Shown here: positions 40,833 through 50,874 of the stretch, piece by piece | Position numbering within the stretch: position 1 is the first letter of the stretch | How the letters are laid out: each line of letters begins with the position of its first letter | Origin: Lysobacter niastensis | GTDB lineage: Bacteria; Pseudomonadota; Gammaproteobacteria; Xanthomonadales; Xanthomonadaceae | DNA: 64,000 nt | Assembly: GCF_015453285.1 (NCBI RefSeq) | Contig: NZ_JADLZT010000004.1 | Location: 333,663 to 397,662 of the forward strand | Direction: 5' to 3' | Notes under the pieces: generated by a model | What the model was told of the DNA's origin: nothing | What the model saw: only the letters and a program-made list of their open reading frames with translations | Databases searched by the model: none | Translations under genes and position numbers: made by a program

Positions 40833-41744
40833 ATGGAGCATTCACAGTGGGCGGATCGCGGGCAGCTGCTGCAGCTCGACCCCCCTGAAGGAACCAGCCA
40901 GGCAGGATGCGTGGGCGTGTCGCGACTGGGCAGCATGCAGCTGTCCGGCAACCAGTTCTCGATCTGGGTCCAGCTCCGGGGCGGCTCCTGGGTCGAGGCC
41001 AAGGAGGGGCGCTTCCGCCTCCGCCAGGGTGAGTGGATCGCCCTGGAGAAAGACTCCAAGCCGACCGTCCAGTCGGACCGCTATGGCACCTGCATCGGCC
41101 TCACCCTCGGCCCCGACGCGCTGAAGGCGATGGCGCGGTTCTCCGAGGCAGGCCTGTATGCCGGCCGCGGCCGCCTGTCGCGCCGGGATGCCCGCATCAC
41201 CCTGCGCCTGTGGCGCGAAGCCGCCGCCCGGGTCGCCCCCTCGACCCACGACGTCACCTGGCTGCGTCCGGTGCTGCTGCACCTGGCCGGCATCCAGCAG
41301 GACATGGCGTCGCGCATCCCGCGTTGCCCGGGCCGTTCGCGCAGCCGCAAGCGCCAGGTGTTCGGCCGTTTGCAGCGCGCCCGCCTCTACCTCGAAGGCA
41401 ATTGCGACCGCGTCGTGCGCATCAGCGAACTCGCTGAGCTGACCAGCTTCTCCAGCTGGTACTTCTCCAAGACGTTCCACAGCCTCTACGAGGAAAGCCC
41501 GCAGGCCGCTTCGGCGCGCATGCGCCTGGAACATGCCGCCGATCTGCTCACCTCGACGACGATGATGATCGGCGAGGTCGCGGCAGCGAGCGGCTTCGAC
41601 AACTGCTGCAGCTTCGCGCGCGCTTTCCGCGCACGCTTCGGTCTTTCGGCGACGCGTTACCGCAGCGCGGCCATGTCCTCACGGGCAGATTCCGCAAAGT
41701 CTCTCGGCGCCGGCCGCAAGGCGATGGTGCGCGTCGGAACGTAA
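40833..41744 (+). CDS. AraC family transcriptional regulator
   Basis: A 303-residue regulator. The N-terminal about 180 residues form a probable ligand or dimerisation domain without a clear cupin motif. The C-terminal AraC domain has both helix-turn-helices: VRISELAELTSFSSWYFSKT and MIGEVAAASGFDNCCSFARA, then the RFGLSATRYR end. It ends with a basic tail of 35 residues. The start at 40833 has AGG at proper spacing; an ATG at 40821 has none. It lies upstream of the TonB receptor, a plausible target. The preceding 40690-40832 gap is AT-rich with TATAAG at 40753-40758, a likely -10. Confidence 0.87.
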   Translation: MEHSQWADRGQLLQLDPPEGTSQAGCVGVSRLGSMQLSGNQFSIWVQLRGGSWVEAKEGRFRLRQGEWIALEKDSKPTVQSDRYGTCIGLTLGPDALKAMARFSEAGLYAGRGRLSRRDARITLRLWREAAARVAPSTHDVTWLRPVLLHLAGIQQDMASRIPRCPGRSRSRKRQVFGRLQRARLYLEGNCDRVVRISELAELTSFSSWYFSKTFHSLYEESPQAASARMRLEHAADLLTSTTMMIGEVAAASGFDNCCSFARAFRARFGLSATRYRSAAMSSRADSAKSLGAGRKAMVRVGT

Positions 41745-41786
41745 TGGTCCCGGGCGTCCAGCCTGAGCTGGCCGCCCGCACCCCCC

Positions 41787-42203
41787 TCTGCCTGGGCCGC
41801 TCGCCCAGCCGCGATGCAACGTGCGCGCCTGCACCTGGAAGGCCGCTGCGATTGCGTGGTGCGCACCAGCGAGCTGCTGGCCGAGTTCACCAGTTTCTCC
41901 AACTGGTACTTCTCCAAACGTTCCACAGCCTCTACGAGGAAAGTCCGCAGGCGGCTTCGGCACGCATGCGCCTGGGACATGCCGCCGACCTGCTCACCTC
42001 GACGACGATGATGATCGGCGAAGTCGCGGCAGCGAGTGGCTTCGACAACTGCTGCAGCTTCGCGCGCTTTCCGCACACGCTTCGGCGTTTCGGCCGCGCG
42101 TCACCACAGCGCGGCCATGTCATCACCGGCAAAGTCGTCACGGACAGGATCTGCAAAGTCTCTCGGCGCCGGTCGCAAAGCGATGGCGCGCACCGGAACG
42201 TAA
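41787..42203 (+). pseudogene. Frameshifted partial duplicate of the AraC gene
   Basis: This stretch repeats the last about 415 bases of the preceding AraC gene at an offset of 447 bases. Protein similarity is high (for example SPQAASARMRL, then ADLLTSTTMMIGEVAAASGF, identical to the parent apart from one residue between them), but the reading frame is broken: one base is missing at about 41917 (TCCAAACG against TCCAAGACG) and two at about 42062 (CGCGCGCTTT against CGCGCGCGCTTT). The end also matches, through SAKSLGAGRKAM to the final GGAACGTAA. The ligand domain is absent. It is a decaying tandem copy, not a working gene. Confidence 0.85.
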
Positions 42204-42262
42204 GTTTGATGGGCGTTTAACACACCCATAACAGACGCGCCCTTTTTTCTGGAGAGAGATAG

Positions 42263-45175
42263 ATGAACCATCGCAATTTGCGCACCGCGATGCGCTTCGG
42301 CCTGCTCCCGGCCGGCATCGCGATCGCATTGGCGCCGGCGTTTGCCAGCGCGCAGGAAGGCGCCCCCCAGCAGGACGCCACCACGCTGGACAAGATCGAA
42401 GTCACCGGTTCGCGCATCCGTCAGGTCGACCTCGAGACGGCCGCACCGGTGCTGCAGCTGACCCGCGAAGACATCGAAGGCCAGGGCTTCGCCTCGGTCG
42501 CCGACATCCTGCAGAACATCACCGCTGCCGGTTCGCCGGCGATCAGCCGCACCTCGCCGCTGTCGTCGGGTGAAGCCGTCGGTGGCCAGTACATCGACCT
42601 GCGCAACCTCGGCCCGAACCGCACGCTGATCCTGGTCAACGGCAAGCGCCTGGGCATCACCAACGACGGTCTGCAGGACGTCGCGCAGATCCCGGCCTCG
42701 ATGGTCGAGCGCATCGAAGTCCTGAAGGACGGCGCGTCCACCATCTACGGTTCCGACGCCATCGCCGGCGTGGTGAACATCATCACCCGCAAGAACTTCG
42801 AAGGCGCCGAAGCCAACGCCTACTTCGGTCAGTACGACCAGGGCGACGGCACCCGCCAGGTCTACGACTTCCTGCTGGGCTTCACCGGCGACCGCGGCTC
42901 CGTGACCGCCGGCGTCGAGTACTCGAAGGAAGATCCGGTGTTCGCGCGCGACCGCTGGTTCTCCGAAGTCCGTTTCCCGACCGGCGACAAGAGCGATCCG
43001 CGTCCGGGTGGCACGTCGGGCATCACCCAGTACGGTCGTTTCAGCTTCGGTGGCCGCACGCTCACCCTGAACCGTGACGTCGCCGGCCTGAATCCCGCCG
43101 ACCTCGCCAGCTACCGCGCCTTCAACGCCGCCACCGACAACTCGAACCCGAACCAGGCCTCGACGGTCTACTCGGGCATCGAGCGCAAGTCGATCTTCGT
43201 GAATGGTCACTTCGACATCACCGACAACATCGGCTTCGACACCGACGTGCTGTACACGGACCGTGACTCGTTCGCGCAGAACGCCGGCTATCCGTTCCAG
43301 AGCGCCGCGTTCGACCTGTCCTCGGGCGGTCTGTCGGCCGACAGCTACTTCAACCCGGTGGGCAACCAGGCCGTCAACCTGCCGGCCGGCGTGACGCCGC
43401 AGGCGATCCAGTACATCCGCCGTGGCTGGGAAGTGCCGCGCGAAGTCCACAACAGCCTGACCACGTTCCGCTTCACCGGTGCGTTCAGCGGCTCGTTCCA
43501 GACCGGTGATCACTACTGGGATTGGGACACCGGCTACCTGTACAACCAGAACAAGGGCGTGCAGATCAGCACCGGCAACCTGAACACCCAGGCCGTCGGT
43601 CTGGCGACGGGTCCGTCGTTCCTCAACAGCCAGGGCGTCGTCCAGTGCGGAACCGCCGCCAACCCGATCCCGCTGGGCTTCGGTCCGGGCGCGTGCACCC
43701 CGTGGAACCCGCTGGTTCCGCAGGGCTACGACTCCCCGAACAGCCTCGCCGATCCTAACGTCCAGGCCTTCCTGTACCTGCCGGGCCAGGCGATTTCGGA
43801 AACCGAGACCAAGAGCTACTTCGCCAACATCAGCGGCACGCTGTTCGCGCTGCCGGCCGGCGACGTCGGCGTCGCGGTGGGCTACGAGTACCGCAATGAG
43901 AGCGGCTTCTTCTCGCCGGACGCACTGGCGCAGACGGGCATCTCCACCGACCTGGCCGCTGGCCCGACCGGTGGCGGCTACTCGCTGGACGAGGTCTACG
44001 CCGAGCTCAGCATCCCGGTGCTGGCCGACCTGCCGTTCGCGAAGGAGCTGAACCTCAGCGTCGCCACGCGCTACTCGGACTACGACACCTTCGGTGACAC
44101 CACCAACAGCAAGTTCGGCTTCACCTGGAAGCCGCTCGACCAGCTGCTGGTCCGCGGTACCTGGTCCGAGGGCTTCCGCGCTCCGACCGTGGCCGACCTG
44201 TTCGGTGGCGTTTCGCAGTCGTTCGAGGACTACACCGATCCGTGCGACACCCTGTTCGGTTCTGCTGCCGGCAGCGCGGCCTGCTTGGCCGACGTTCCGG
44301 CCGGTTACCGCCAGCCGGCGCAGGCCGGTGGCGTTGCCCCGGGCCCGGGCACGCAGTCGCCGATTCCGTTCCTGTCCGGTTCCAACCCGAACCTGACGCC
44401 GGAAACCTCCGAGTCGAAGACCCTGGGCTTCGTGTGGAGCCCGACCTTCGCCGAAGGTCTGAACATGTCGCTCGACTGGTGGAACATCCGCATCGACAAC
44501 ACCATCGTTGCCGATACGCCGACCGACATGCTCAACGACTGCTACATCCGTGGCATCTCGTCGCGCTGCGAGAGCTCGACCACGTTCCAGCGTGATCCGA
44601 CCACGGGCGAGCTGACGTTCCTGTCGTTCGGCGGCCGCAACGCCGGCTTCCAGGAGACCGAAGGCTTCGACTTCGACCTGAACTACTCGCTGTCGACCGA
44701 CTACGGCAAGTTTGGCCTGGCCTGGCTCAACACCTACGTCAGCAAGAACGAGCTGAAGACCGACAACCTCGAAGGCGTCCCGCAGCAGCTCAACGGCTTC
44801 GGTGGCAACTTCCGTCTGCGTTCGAACATGAACGTGACGTGGGAGAAGGGCTCGTGGGGTGCGACCTATGGCATCCGCTACTACTCGGGTACCAAGGAAG
44901 AGTGCTTCTTCGCTGATCGCTGCTCGCTGCCTGAGTACGCTGCTCCGGACACCGGCGGCACGATCACTCCGATGAACGAGCTGGGCTCCAACAGCTTCCA
45001 CGACCTGCAGGTCCGCTGGAACGCTCCGTGGAACGCCACGATCGCCGTGGGCGCCAACAACCTGTGGGAGCACTACGCGGCTCCGGCCTACGCGCAGCCG
45101 AACTCGGGCTTCTCGTACTACGGCGGCTTCGACATCGGTCGCTTCATGTACCTCAAGTACCAGCAGCGCTTCTGA
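42263..45175 (+). CDS. TonB-dependent outer-membrane receptor
   Basis: A 970-residue receptor with a signal peptide ending FASA-QE near residue 30, a TonB-box-like TLDKIEVTGSRI, and a plug domain (residues about 55-175: APVLQLTREDIEGQGFASV, RNLGPNRTLILVNGKRLG, IEVLKDGASTIYGSDAIAGV). A large 22-strand barrel follows, ending in aromatic MYLKYQQRF as outer-membrane proteins do. Barrel loops contain Cys pairs (QCGTAANPIPLGFGPGACTP; CFFADRC) that may form disulfides. This subclass is common in xanthomonads for uptake of complex carbon or peptides; the ligand is unknown. A strong GGAGAGAG ribosome site precedes the ATG. Confidence 0.93.
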   Translation: MNHRNLRTAMRFGLLPAGIAIALAPAFASAQEGAPQQDATTLDKIEVTGSRIRQVDLETAAPVLQLTREDIEGQGFASVADILQNITAAGSPAISRTSPLSSGEAVGGQYIDLRNLGPNRTLILVNGKRLGITNDGLQDVAQIPASMVERIEVLKDGASTIYGSDAIAGVVNIITRKNFEGAEANAYFGQYDQGDGTRQVYDFLLGFTGDRGSVTAGVEYSKEDPVFARDRWFSEVRFPTGDKSDPRPGGTSGITQYGRFSFGGRTLTLNRDVAGLNPADLASYRAFNAATDNSNPNQASTVYSGIERKSIFVNGHFDITDNIGFDTDVLYTDRDSFAQNAGYPFQSAAFDLSSGGLSADSYFNPVGNQAVNLPAGVTPQAIQYIRRGWEVPREVHNSLTTFRFTGAFSGSFQTGDHYWDWDTGYLYNQNKGVQISTGNLNTQAVGLATGPSFLNSQGVVQCGTAANPIPLGFGPGACTPWNPLVPQGYDSPNSLADPNVQAFLYLPGQAISETETKSYFANISGTLFALPAGDVGVAVGYEYRNESGFFSPDALAQTGISTDLAAGPTGGGYSLDEVYAELSIPVLADLPFAKELNLSVATRYSDYDTFGDTTNSKFGFTWKPLDQLLVRGTWSEGFRAPTVADLFGGVSQSFEDYTDPCDTLFGSAAGSAACLADVPAGYRQPAQAGGVAPGPGTQSPIPFLSGSNPNLTPETSESKTLGFVWSPTFAEGLNMSLDWWNIRIDNTIVADTPTDMLNDCYIRGISSRCESSTTFQRDPTTGELTFLSFGGRNAGFQETEGFDFDLNYSLSTDYGKFGLAWLNTYVSKNELKTDNLEGVPQQLNGFGGNFRLRSNMNVTWEKGSWGATYGIRYYSGTKEECFFADRCSLPEYAAPDTGGTITPMNELGSNSFHDLQVRWNAPWNATIAVGANNLWEHYAAPAYAQPNSGFSYYGGFDIGRFMYLKYQQRF

Positions 45176-45201
45176 TAGCCGCAAGGCCATCAGGCAAGAC
45201 C

Positions 45202-45227
45202 ACTACGGCCCCGCAAGGGGCCGTAGT
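45202..45227 (+). terminator. Intrinsic terminator of the TonB receptor gene
   Basis: A perfect 11-base-pair stem ACTACGGCCCC/GGGGCCGTAGT with a GCAA tetraloop, followed by TCTTTG. It ends 27 bases after the receptor stop, so the hydroxylase gene needs its own promoter or read-through; TACGAT near 45277-45282 could be its -10. Confidence 0.92.
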
Positions 45228-45310
45228 TCTTTGTGGCGCCGGCAAGCGGGACGCTGCCTCGTGGGGTGGCGGCCTGTACGATAGCGGCTCACTGTTTTCC
45301 CGGATCCGAG

Positions 45311-46297
45311 ATGAAGCTGCAGGTGCCGTTCATCCAATTGCCGCTGGCCATCGACGCCGGGGCGCTGGCGGCGGAGATCGACGCGTTGGGCGAGGGGCCG
45401 TGGCGGCCGCACCCGCAGGGTTTTCCCGGCAACTCGATGCTGCCGCTGGTGGCCGTGAACGGCGATGCCGGCAACGAGGCGTTTTCCGGCCCGATGCGGC
45501 CGACGCCCGCGCTGCTCGCCTGTCCGTATCTCACCCAGGTGTTCGCCAGCCTCGGCGCCACTGTCGGACGCAGCCGGCTGATGCGCCTGTCGGGCAAGGC
45601 CGAAGTCACCCGCCACGCCGACCAGGGGTATTACTGGACCGAGCGCGTGCGCGTGCACGTGCCGGTGATGACGCAGCCGACGGTGCGTTTCGAATGCGGC
45701 GACGCGACGATCAACATGGCCGCGGGGGAGTGCTGGATCTTCGACACCTGGCGCCAGCATCGCGTGTTCAACGACGCGGTGGAGTCGCGCGTGCACCTGG
45801 TCATCGACACGGTGGGCGGCGGTGATTTCTGGGACCTGGTGGGACGCGGCCGTCCGCACGATGCCCCGCGCTTGGGCTGGCCGATGCAGGCGCTGATGCC
45901 GAAGCCGGGCACGGTTGCATCGTTCCCATGCGAAACCGTCAACGTGCCGACGGTGATGAGCCCTTGGGAAGTCAACGCGCATCTGGGCCTGCTTTTCGCC
46001 GACGCAGTGCCGCATCCCAACCTGGTCCAGGTACGGCAGATCGCGCAGCGGTTCGCGCGCACCTGGCAGGGCCTGTGGTTCGAATATGGCGACCGCTCGG
46101 AAGGCCATGCCAGCTACCGCGCGGCGCTGCAACGCTTCCTCGACGAACTGCGCGTCCCGGCGCAGCCACTGGTGCTGAAGAACGAGCTGCGCTGGTTCAA
46201 TGCACTGCAGACCATCATCGCCAAGTTCGCCGTGACGTCGGGCGCCGCTGCTCCCGTGAGCGCGGCGATGCAGCGCGACGTCGGCGACAACGCCTGA
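45311..46297 (+). CDS. AspH-type aspartyl/asparaginyl beta-hydroxylase domain protein
   Basis: A 328-residue Fe(II)/2-oxoglutarate-dependent dioxygenase. The residues match the AspH pattern: His116 in ERVRVHVPV, His150 in FDTWRQHRVFND, and Arg160 in SRVHLVIDTV for 2-oxoglutarate; upstream RHADQGYYW corresponds to the conserved lead segment. About 140 extra C-terminal residues are not recognised. There is no signal peptide, so it acts in the cytoplasm. It precedes the sulfotransferase by 19 bases; the two are likely one transcript. Substrate, protein or small molecule, unknown. Confidence 0.85.
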   Translation: MKLQVPFIQLPLAIDAGALAAEIDALGEGPWRPHPQGFPGNSMLPLVAVNGDAGNEAFSGPMRPTPALLACPYLTQVFASLGATVGRSRLMRLSGKAEVTRHADQGYYWTERVRVHVPVMTQPTVRFECGDATINMAAGECWIFDTWRQHRVFNDAVESRVHLVIDTVGGGDFWDLVGRGRPHDAPRLGWPMQALMPKPGTVASFPCETVNVPTVMSPWEVNAHLGLLFADAVPHPNLVQVRQIAQRFARTWQGLWFEYGDRSEGHASYRAALQRFLDELRVPAQPLVLKNELRWFNALQTIIAKFAVTSGAAAPVSAAMQRDVGDNA

Positions 46298-46316
46298 CGA
46301 CCTTCGATCAAGACCC

Positions 46317-47174
46317 ATGTCCGATATCCAAGATAGCGAGTTCGACCGTCCGGTATTCATCGTGTCCTCGCCGCGGTCTGGCGCGGAGCTGCTGTTCGAG
46401 ACGTTGATGCGCGCGCCGCGCGTGTTCACGGTCGGCAGTGCCAGCCACAAGCTGGTCGAAGGCATCGACGCGCTGCACGTGCGCGCGCACGGCTTCGATT
46501 CCAACCGCCTCGGCACGGCGCATGCGACGCCCGAGGTCATCACGCAGGTTCGCCAGGGCTATCGCGACGGTGCCGTCGACCGCGATGGCGCGAATCCGCG
46601 CCGCCTGCCGTTGCGCCTGCTCGACAAGACGCCGAAGCATTCGCTGCGCATTCCGTTCCTCGCGGAAGTATTCCCACAGGCGCATTTCATCTACCTCTAC
46701 CGCGACCCGCGCGAGGCGCTGACGAACATGCTGCTGGCGTGGGAGTCGAACCGTTATTGCACCTACAAGACGCTGCCGGGCTGGCCGCGTCCGCACTGGT
46801 CGCTGCTGCTGACGCCGGGCTGGCGCGAACTCGCCGGCAAACCGCTGGCGGACATCGTCGCCGGGCAGTGGCGTGCCGCGACCGAGGTGCTGCTGGACGA
46901 CCTGGCTGCGCTCGACGCCGAGCGCTGGCGCGTGGTGCGCTACCAGGACTTCATCGAGAACCCGGCGGGTGAGATCGCGCGCCTGTGCCTGTCGCTGGAT
47001 TACGCGTGGGACCGTCCGCTCGACGGAGGGCTCGCGGGATTGATCAAGCCGCCGACCGTGGCCGATGCCGAGATCGTGCGCCGGCATGCCGCCGACCTGC
47101 AGCGCGTCTGGCCCTCGGTGCAGGCCACGGCCGAGCGCGCGGCGCGGGTAGCCGGCGTAACGCGGGTGCATTGA
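46317..47174 (+). CDS. PAPS-dependent sulfotransferase
   Basis: A 285-residue sulfotransferase. The 5'-phosphosulfate loop is FIVSSPRSGAELLFE (residues 14-28) and the 3'-phosphate region is IYLYRDPREALTNML. LLDKTPKHSLRIPFL carries a conserved lysine-proline segment. It resembles the family of bacterial sulfotransferases of the Sulfotransfer_1/3 kind that modify small molecules, glycans or tyrosyl peptides. Its close linkage to the AspH-type hydroxylase suggests that both modify the same substrate. Confidence 0.87.
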   Translation: MSDIQDSEFDRPVFIVSSPRSGAELLFETLMRAPRVFTVGSASHKLVEGIDALHVRAHGFDSNRLGTAHATPEVITQVRQGYRDGAVDRDGANPRRLPLRLLDKTPKHSLRIPFLAEVFPQAHFIYLYRDPREALTNMLLAWESNRYCTYKTLPGWPRPHWSLLLTPGWRELAGKPLADIVAGQWRAATEVLLDDLAALDAERWRVVRYQDFIENPAGEIARLCLSLDYAWDRPLDGGLAGLIKPPTVADAEIVRRHAADLQRVWPSVQATAERAARVAGVTRVH

Positions 47175-47208
47175 GTGCGGCCGGCGTACTGCCGGGCTGG
47201 AAACGAAG

Positions 47209-47231
47209 AAGGCCGCCCCAAGGGCGGCCTT
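47209..47231. terminator. Bidirectional terminator between sulfotransferase and ppa
   Basis: A perfect 10-base-pair stem AAGGCCGCCC/GGGCGGCCTT with a CAA loop. T residues follow on the plus strand (TCCTGTTT) and TTCGTTTC on the minus strand, so it can serve both convergent genes. Confidence 0.88.
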
Positions 47232-47269
47232 CCTGTTTGCGCGGGAGCAAGCCCCTTAGGAGCAAGCCC

Positions 47270-47818
47270 TTAGAAGTTGGGCTTGTCTTCTTCAGCGTTG
47301 TAGCGGGCCATCGCGTCCTTGAGGATCGCCTTGGCTTCCTCGGCACCGCCGAAGCCGTCGAGCTTGACCCACTTGCCCTTTTCCAGGTCCTTGTAGTGCT
47401 CGAAGAAATGGCCGATGCGCTCGAGCCAGTGCTTGGAGACCTGTTCGATGTCGGTGATGTGGGCGTAACCGCCGAAGATCTTCGGCACCGGCACGGCGAT
47501 CAGCTTCTCGTCGCTGCCGGCCTCGTCGGTCATCTTCAGCACGCCGACCGGCACGCAGCGGATGACCGAGCCCGGCACCAGCGGCAGCGGCAGGATCACC
47601 AGCACGTCGGCCGGGTCGCCGTCGCCGCACAGCGTGTGCGGGACATAGCCGTAGTTGCACGGGTAGCGCATCGGCGTGGACAGGATGCGGTCGACGAAGA
47701 TCGCGCCCGAAGCCTTGTCGACCTCGTACTTGACCGGCTCGGCATCCTTGGGGATTTCGATGATGACGTTGATCTCATCCGGCGGGTTCTTGCCGGTGGG
47801 GACGAGGTCCAGACCCAT
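47270..47818 (-). CDS. ppa: Inorganic pyrophosphatase (family I)
   Basis: A 182-residue soluble pyrophosphatase hydrolysing PPi to phosphate. The signature DGDPADVLVI holds the metal-binding aspartates; INVIIEIPKDAEPVKYEVDK and YPCNYGYVPHTLCGD are the other active-site blocks. Length is typical of bacterial family I enzymes. The start MGLDLVPTGKNPPDE is where homology begins; an upstream in-frame Met would add 24 Pro-rich residues. Confidence 0.97.
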   Translation of the reverse strand: MGLDLVPTGKNPPDEINVIIEIPKDAEPVKYEVDKASGAIFVDRILSTPMRYPCNYGYVPHTLCGDGDPADVLVILPLPLVPGSVIRCVPVGVLKMTDEAGSDEKLIAVPVPKIFGGYAHITDIEQVSKHWLERIGHFFEHYKDLEKGKWVKLDGFGGAEEAKAILKDAMARYNAEEDKPNF

Positions 47819-47990
47819 GCGTTGCTCCAACTGCTGGGGCCGCGCCGGTGATGGCGGGGCCGGGGGTTTACGAAAAGCGGAACCCAGCATTTTACGCGGC
47901 CCGGTGCTGCGGCGCAGCAGGGACCGGCCAGGAAGGCTGAACGCCGGGCCGGGAGCGGGCGTGACGGGCGTCCCGAGGGGCCCAAACGAA

Positions 47991-48014
47991 GACGGCGGCC
48001 CGCAGGCCGCCGTC
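47991..48014 (-). terminator. Terminator of hppA
   Basis: A perfect 10-base-pair stem (GACGGCGGCC with GGCCGCCGTC, 4-base loop), 22 bases beyond the hppA stop. On the minus strand it is followed by TTCGTTTG. Confidence 0.75.
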
Positions 48015-48036
48015 GGTATCGCAGGAGAACCGGCCG

Positions 48037-50097
<2,061 letters not shown>

Positions 50098-50334
50098 GAA
50101 CCCCTCCCCAGAGTGGACATCGGAAAACAACGGACTCGTAACCTTCGATTTCGTACTTTCGTTTTTTGGCTGCCGGCCTCGAGTGCCCCGCCTCGAGTGC
50201 GTGGGGTACTCGCGGCAACGCGCCGACTATCGCACAGGGGCGATGACCGTGGAACCGGAACCCTGTCCGTGAAACCGTGGTTCAGCGCCTTCATGCGAGG
50301 CTGCGACCAGCATCACGTTGTGGAGCCTTCCCCC

Positions 50335-50862
50335 ATGCGTCCCGTTCCCTCCGTGTTCGCCCCGTTGCTGTTCGCGATGGCCCTGCCTGCACTGGCCACG
50401 CTGTCGCCGGGCGACCCCAAGCCCGAGATCGCGCGCGATCCGGCCAAACCCCAGCCGCAGAACAGCGTGCACACGCTGCGCCAGATTCCCGAGGCTTGCG
50501 CCCGCCTCGAAGGAATGTTCACCGGCCAGGCCGACGATCCCTATGCGTTCGCCGTGGTCCGCATCAGCGAGACCTGCCAGCCGCGCGCGCGCTTCGTCGA
50601 TGCCACGAAAGCGCAGCCGTCACCGTCCAAGGGTTGGAAGTTCAACGACCTGATCCGCGTGCCGAATGCGAACTGTCCATCGCAGCAGGTGGTGGTGCGG
50701 GTGTGGCGCAAGCCAGCGACCACGGCGCCGCCGAAGACCGATGCGCAGGGCAAGTCGCGCATCTACCTCGAAGAGCAACGCCGGGCCGCAGCGGCCAACC
50801 AGTTGGCGGCGGTGCCGATGTACGCGGCAACGATGGCCGTGGAGGGCGAGGCCTGCCGCTGA
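50335..50862 (+). CDS. Uncharacterised exported protein
   Basis: A 175-residue protein with a signal peptide (MRPVPSVFAPLLFAMALPALA) and three Cys in the mature part (EACARL, SETCQPR, NANCPSQ) plus one at the end (GEACR), which may form two disulfides. The start has GGAG nine bases upstream. No named domain is recognised. The upstream gap 50098-50334 contains a direct repeat of CCTCGAGTGC and otherwise nothing I can identify. It is convergent with the phosphofructokinase gene. Confidence 0.78.
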   Translation: MRPVPSVFAPLLFAMALPALATLSPGDPKPEIARDPAKPQPQNSVHTLRQIPEACARLEGMFTGQADDPYAFAVVRISETCQPRARFVDATKAQPSPSKGWKFNDLIRVPNANCPSQQVVVRVWRKPATTAPPKTDAQGKSRIYLEEQRRAAAANQLAAVPMYAATMAVEGEACR

Positions 50863-50874
50863 TCGCGTGACTGC

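Noticed and set aside
41744..42220. A 158-residue open frame covering part of the AraC duplicate, considered as a real small regulator
   Set aside because: Only its middle part is in the AraC frame; both ends are out of frame relative to the parent gene, so it is a remnant and not a designed protein.
42101..45190. A 1029-residue open frame on the minus strand opposite the TonB receptor
   Set aside because: It is rich in Val, Arg, Gly and Asp, matches no family I know, and mirrors the codon pattern of the receptor gene; it is an antisense shadow caused by high G+C.
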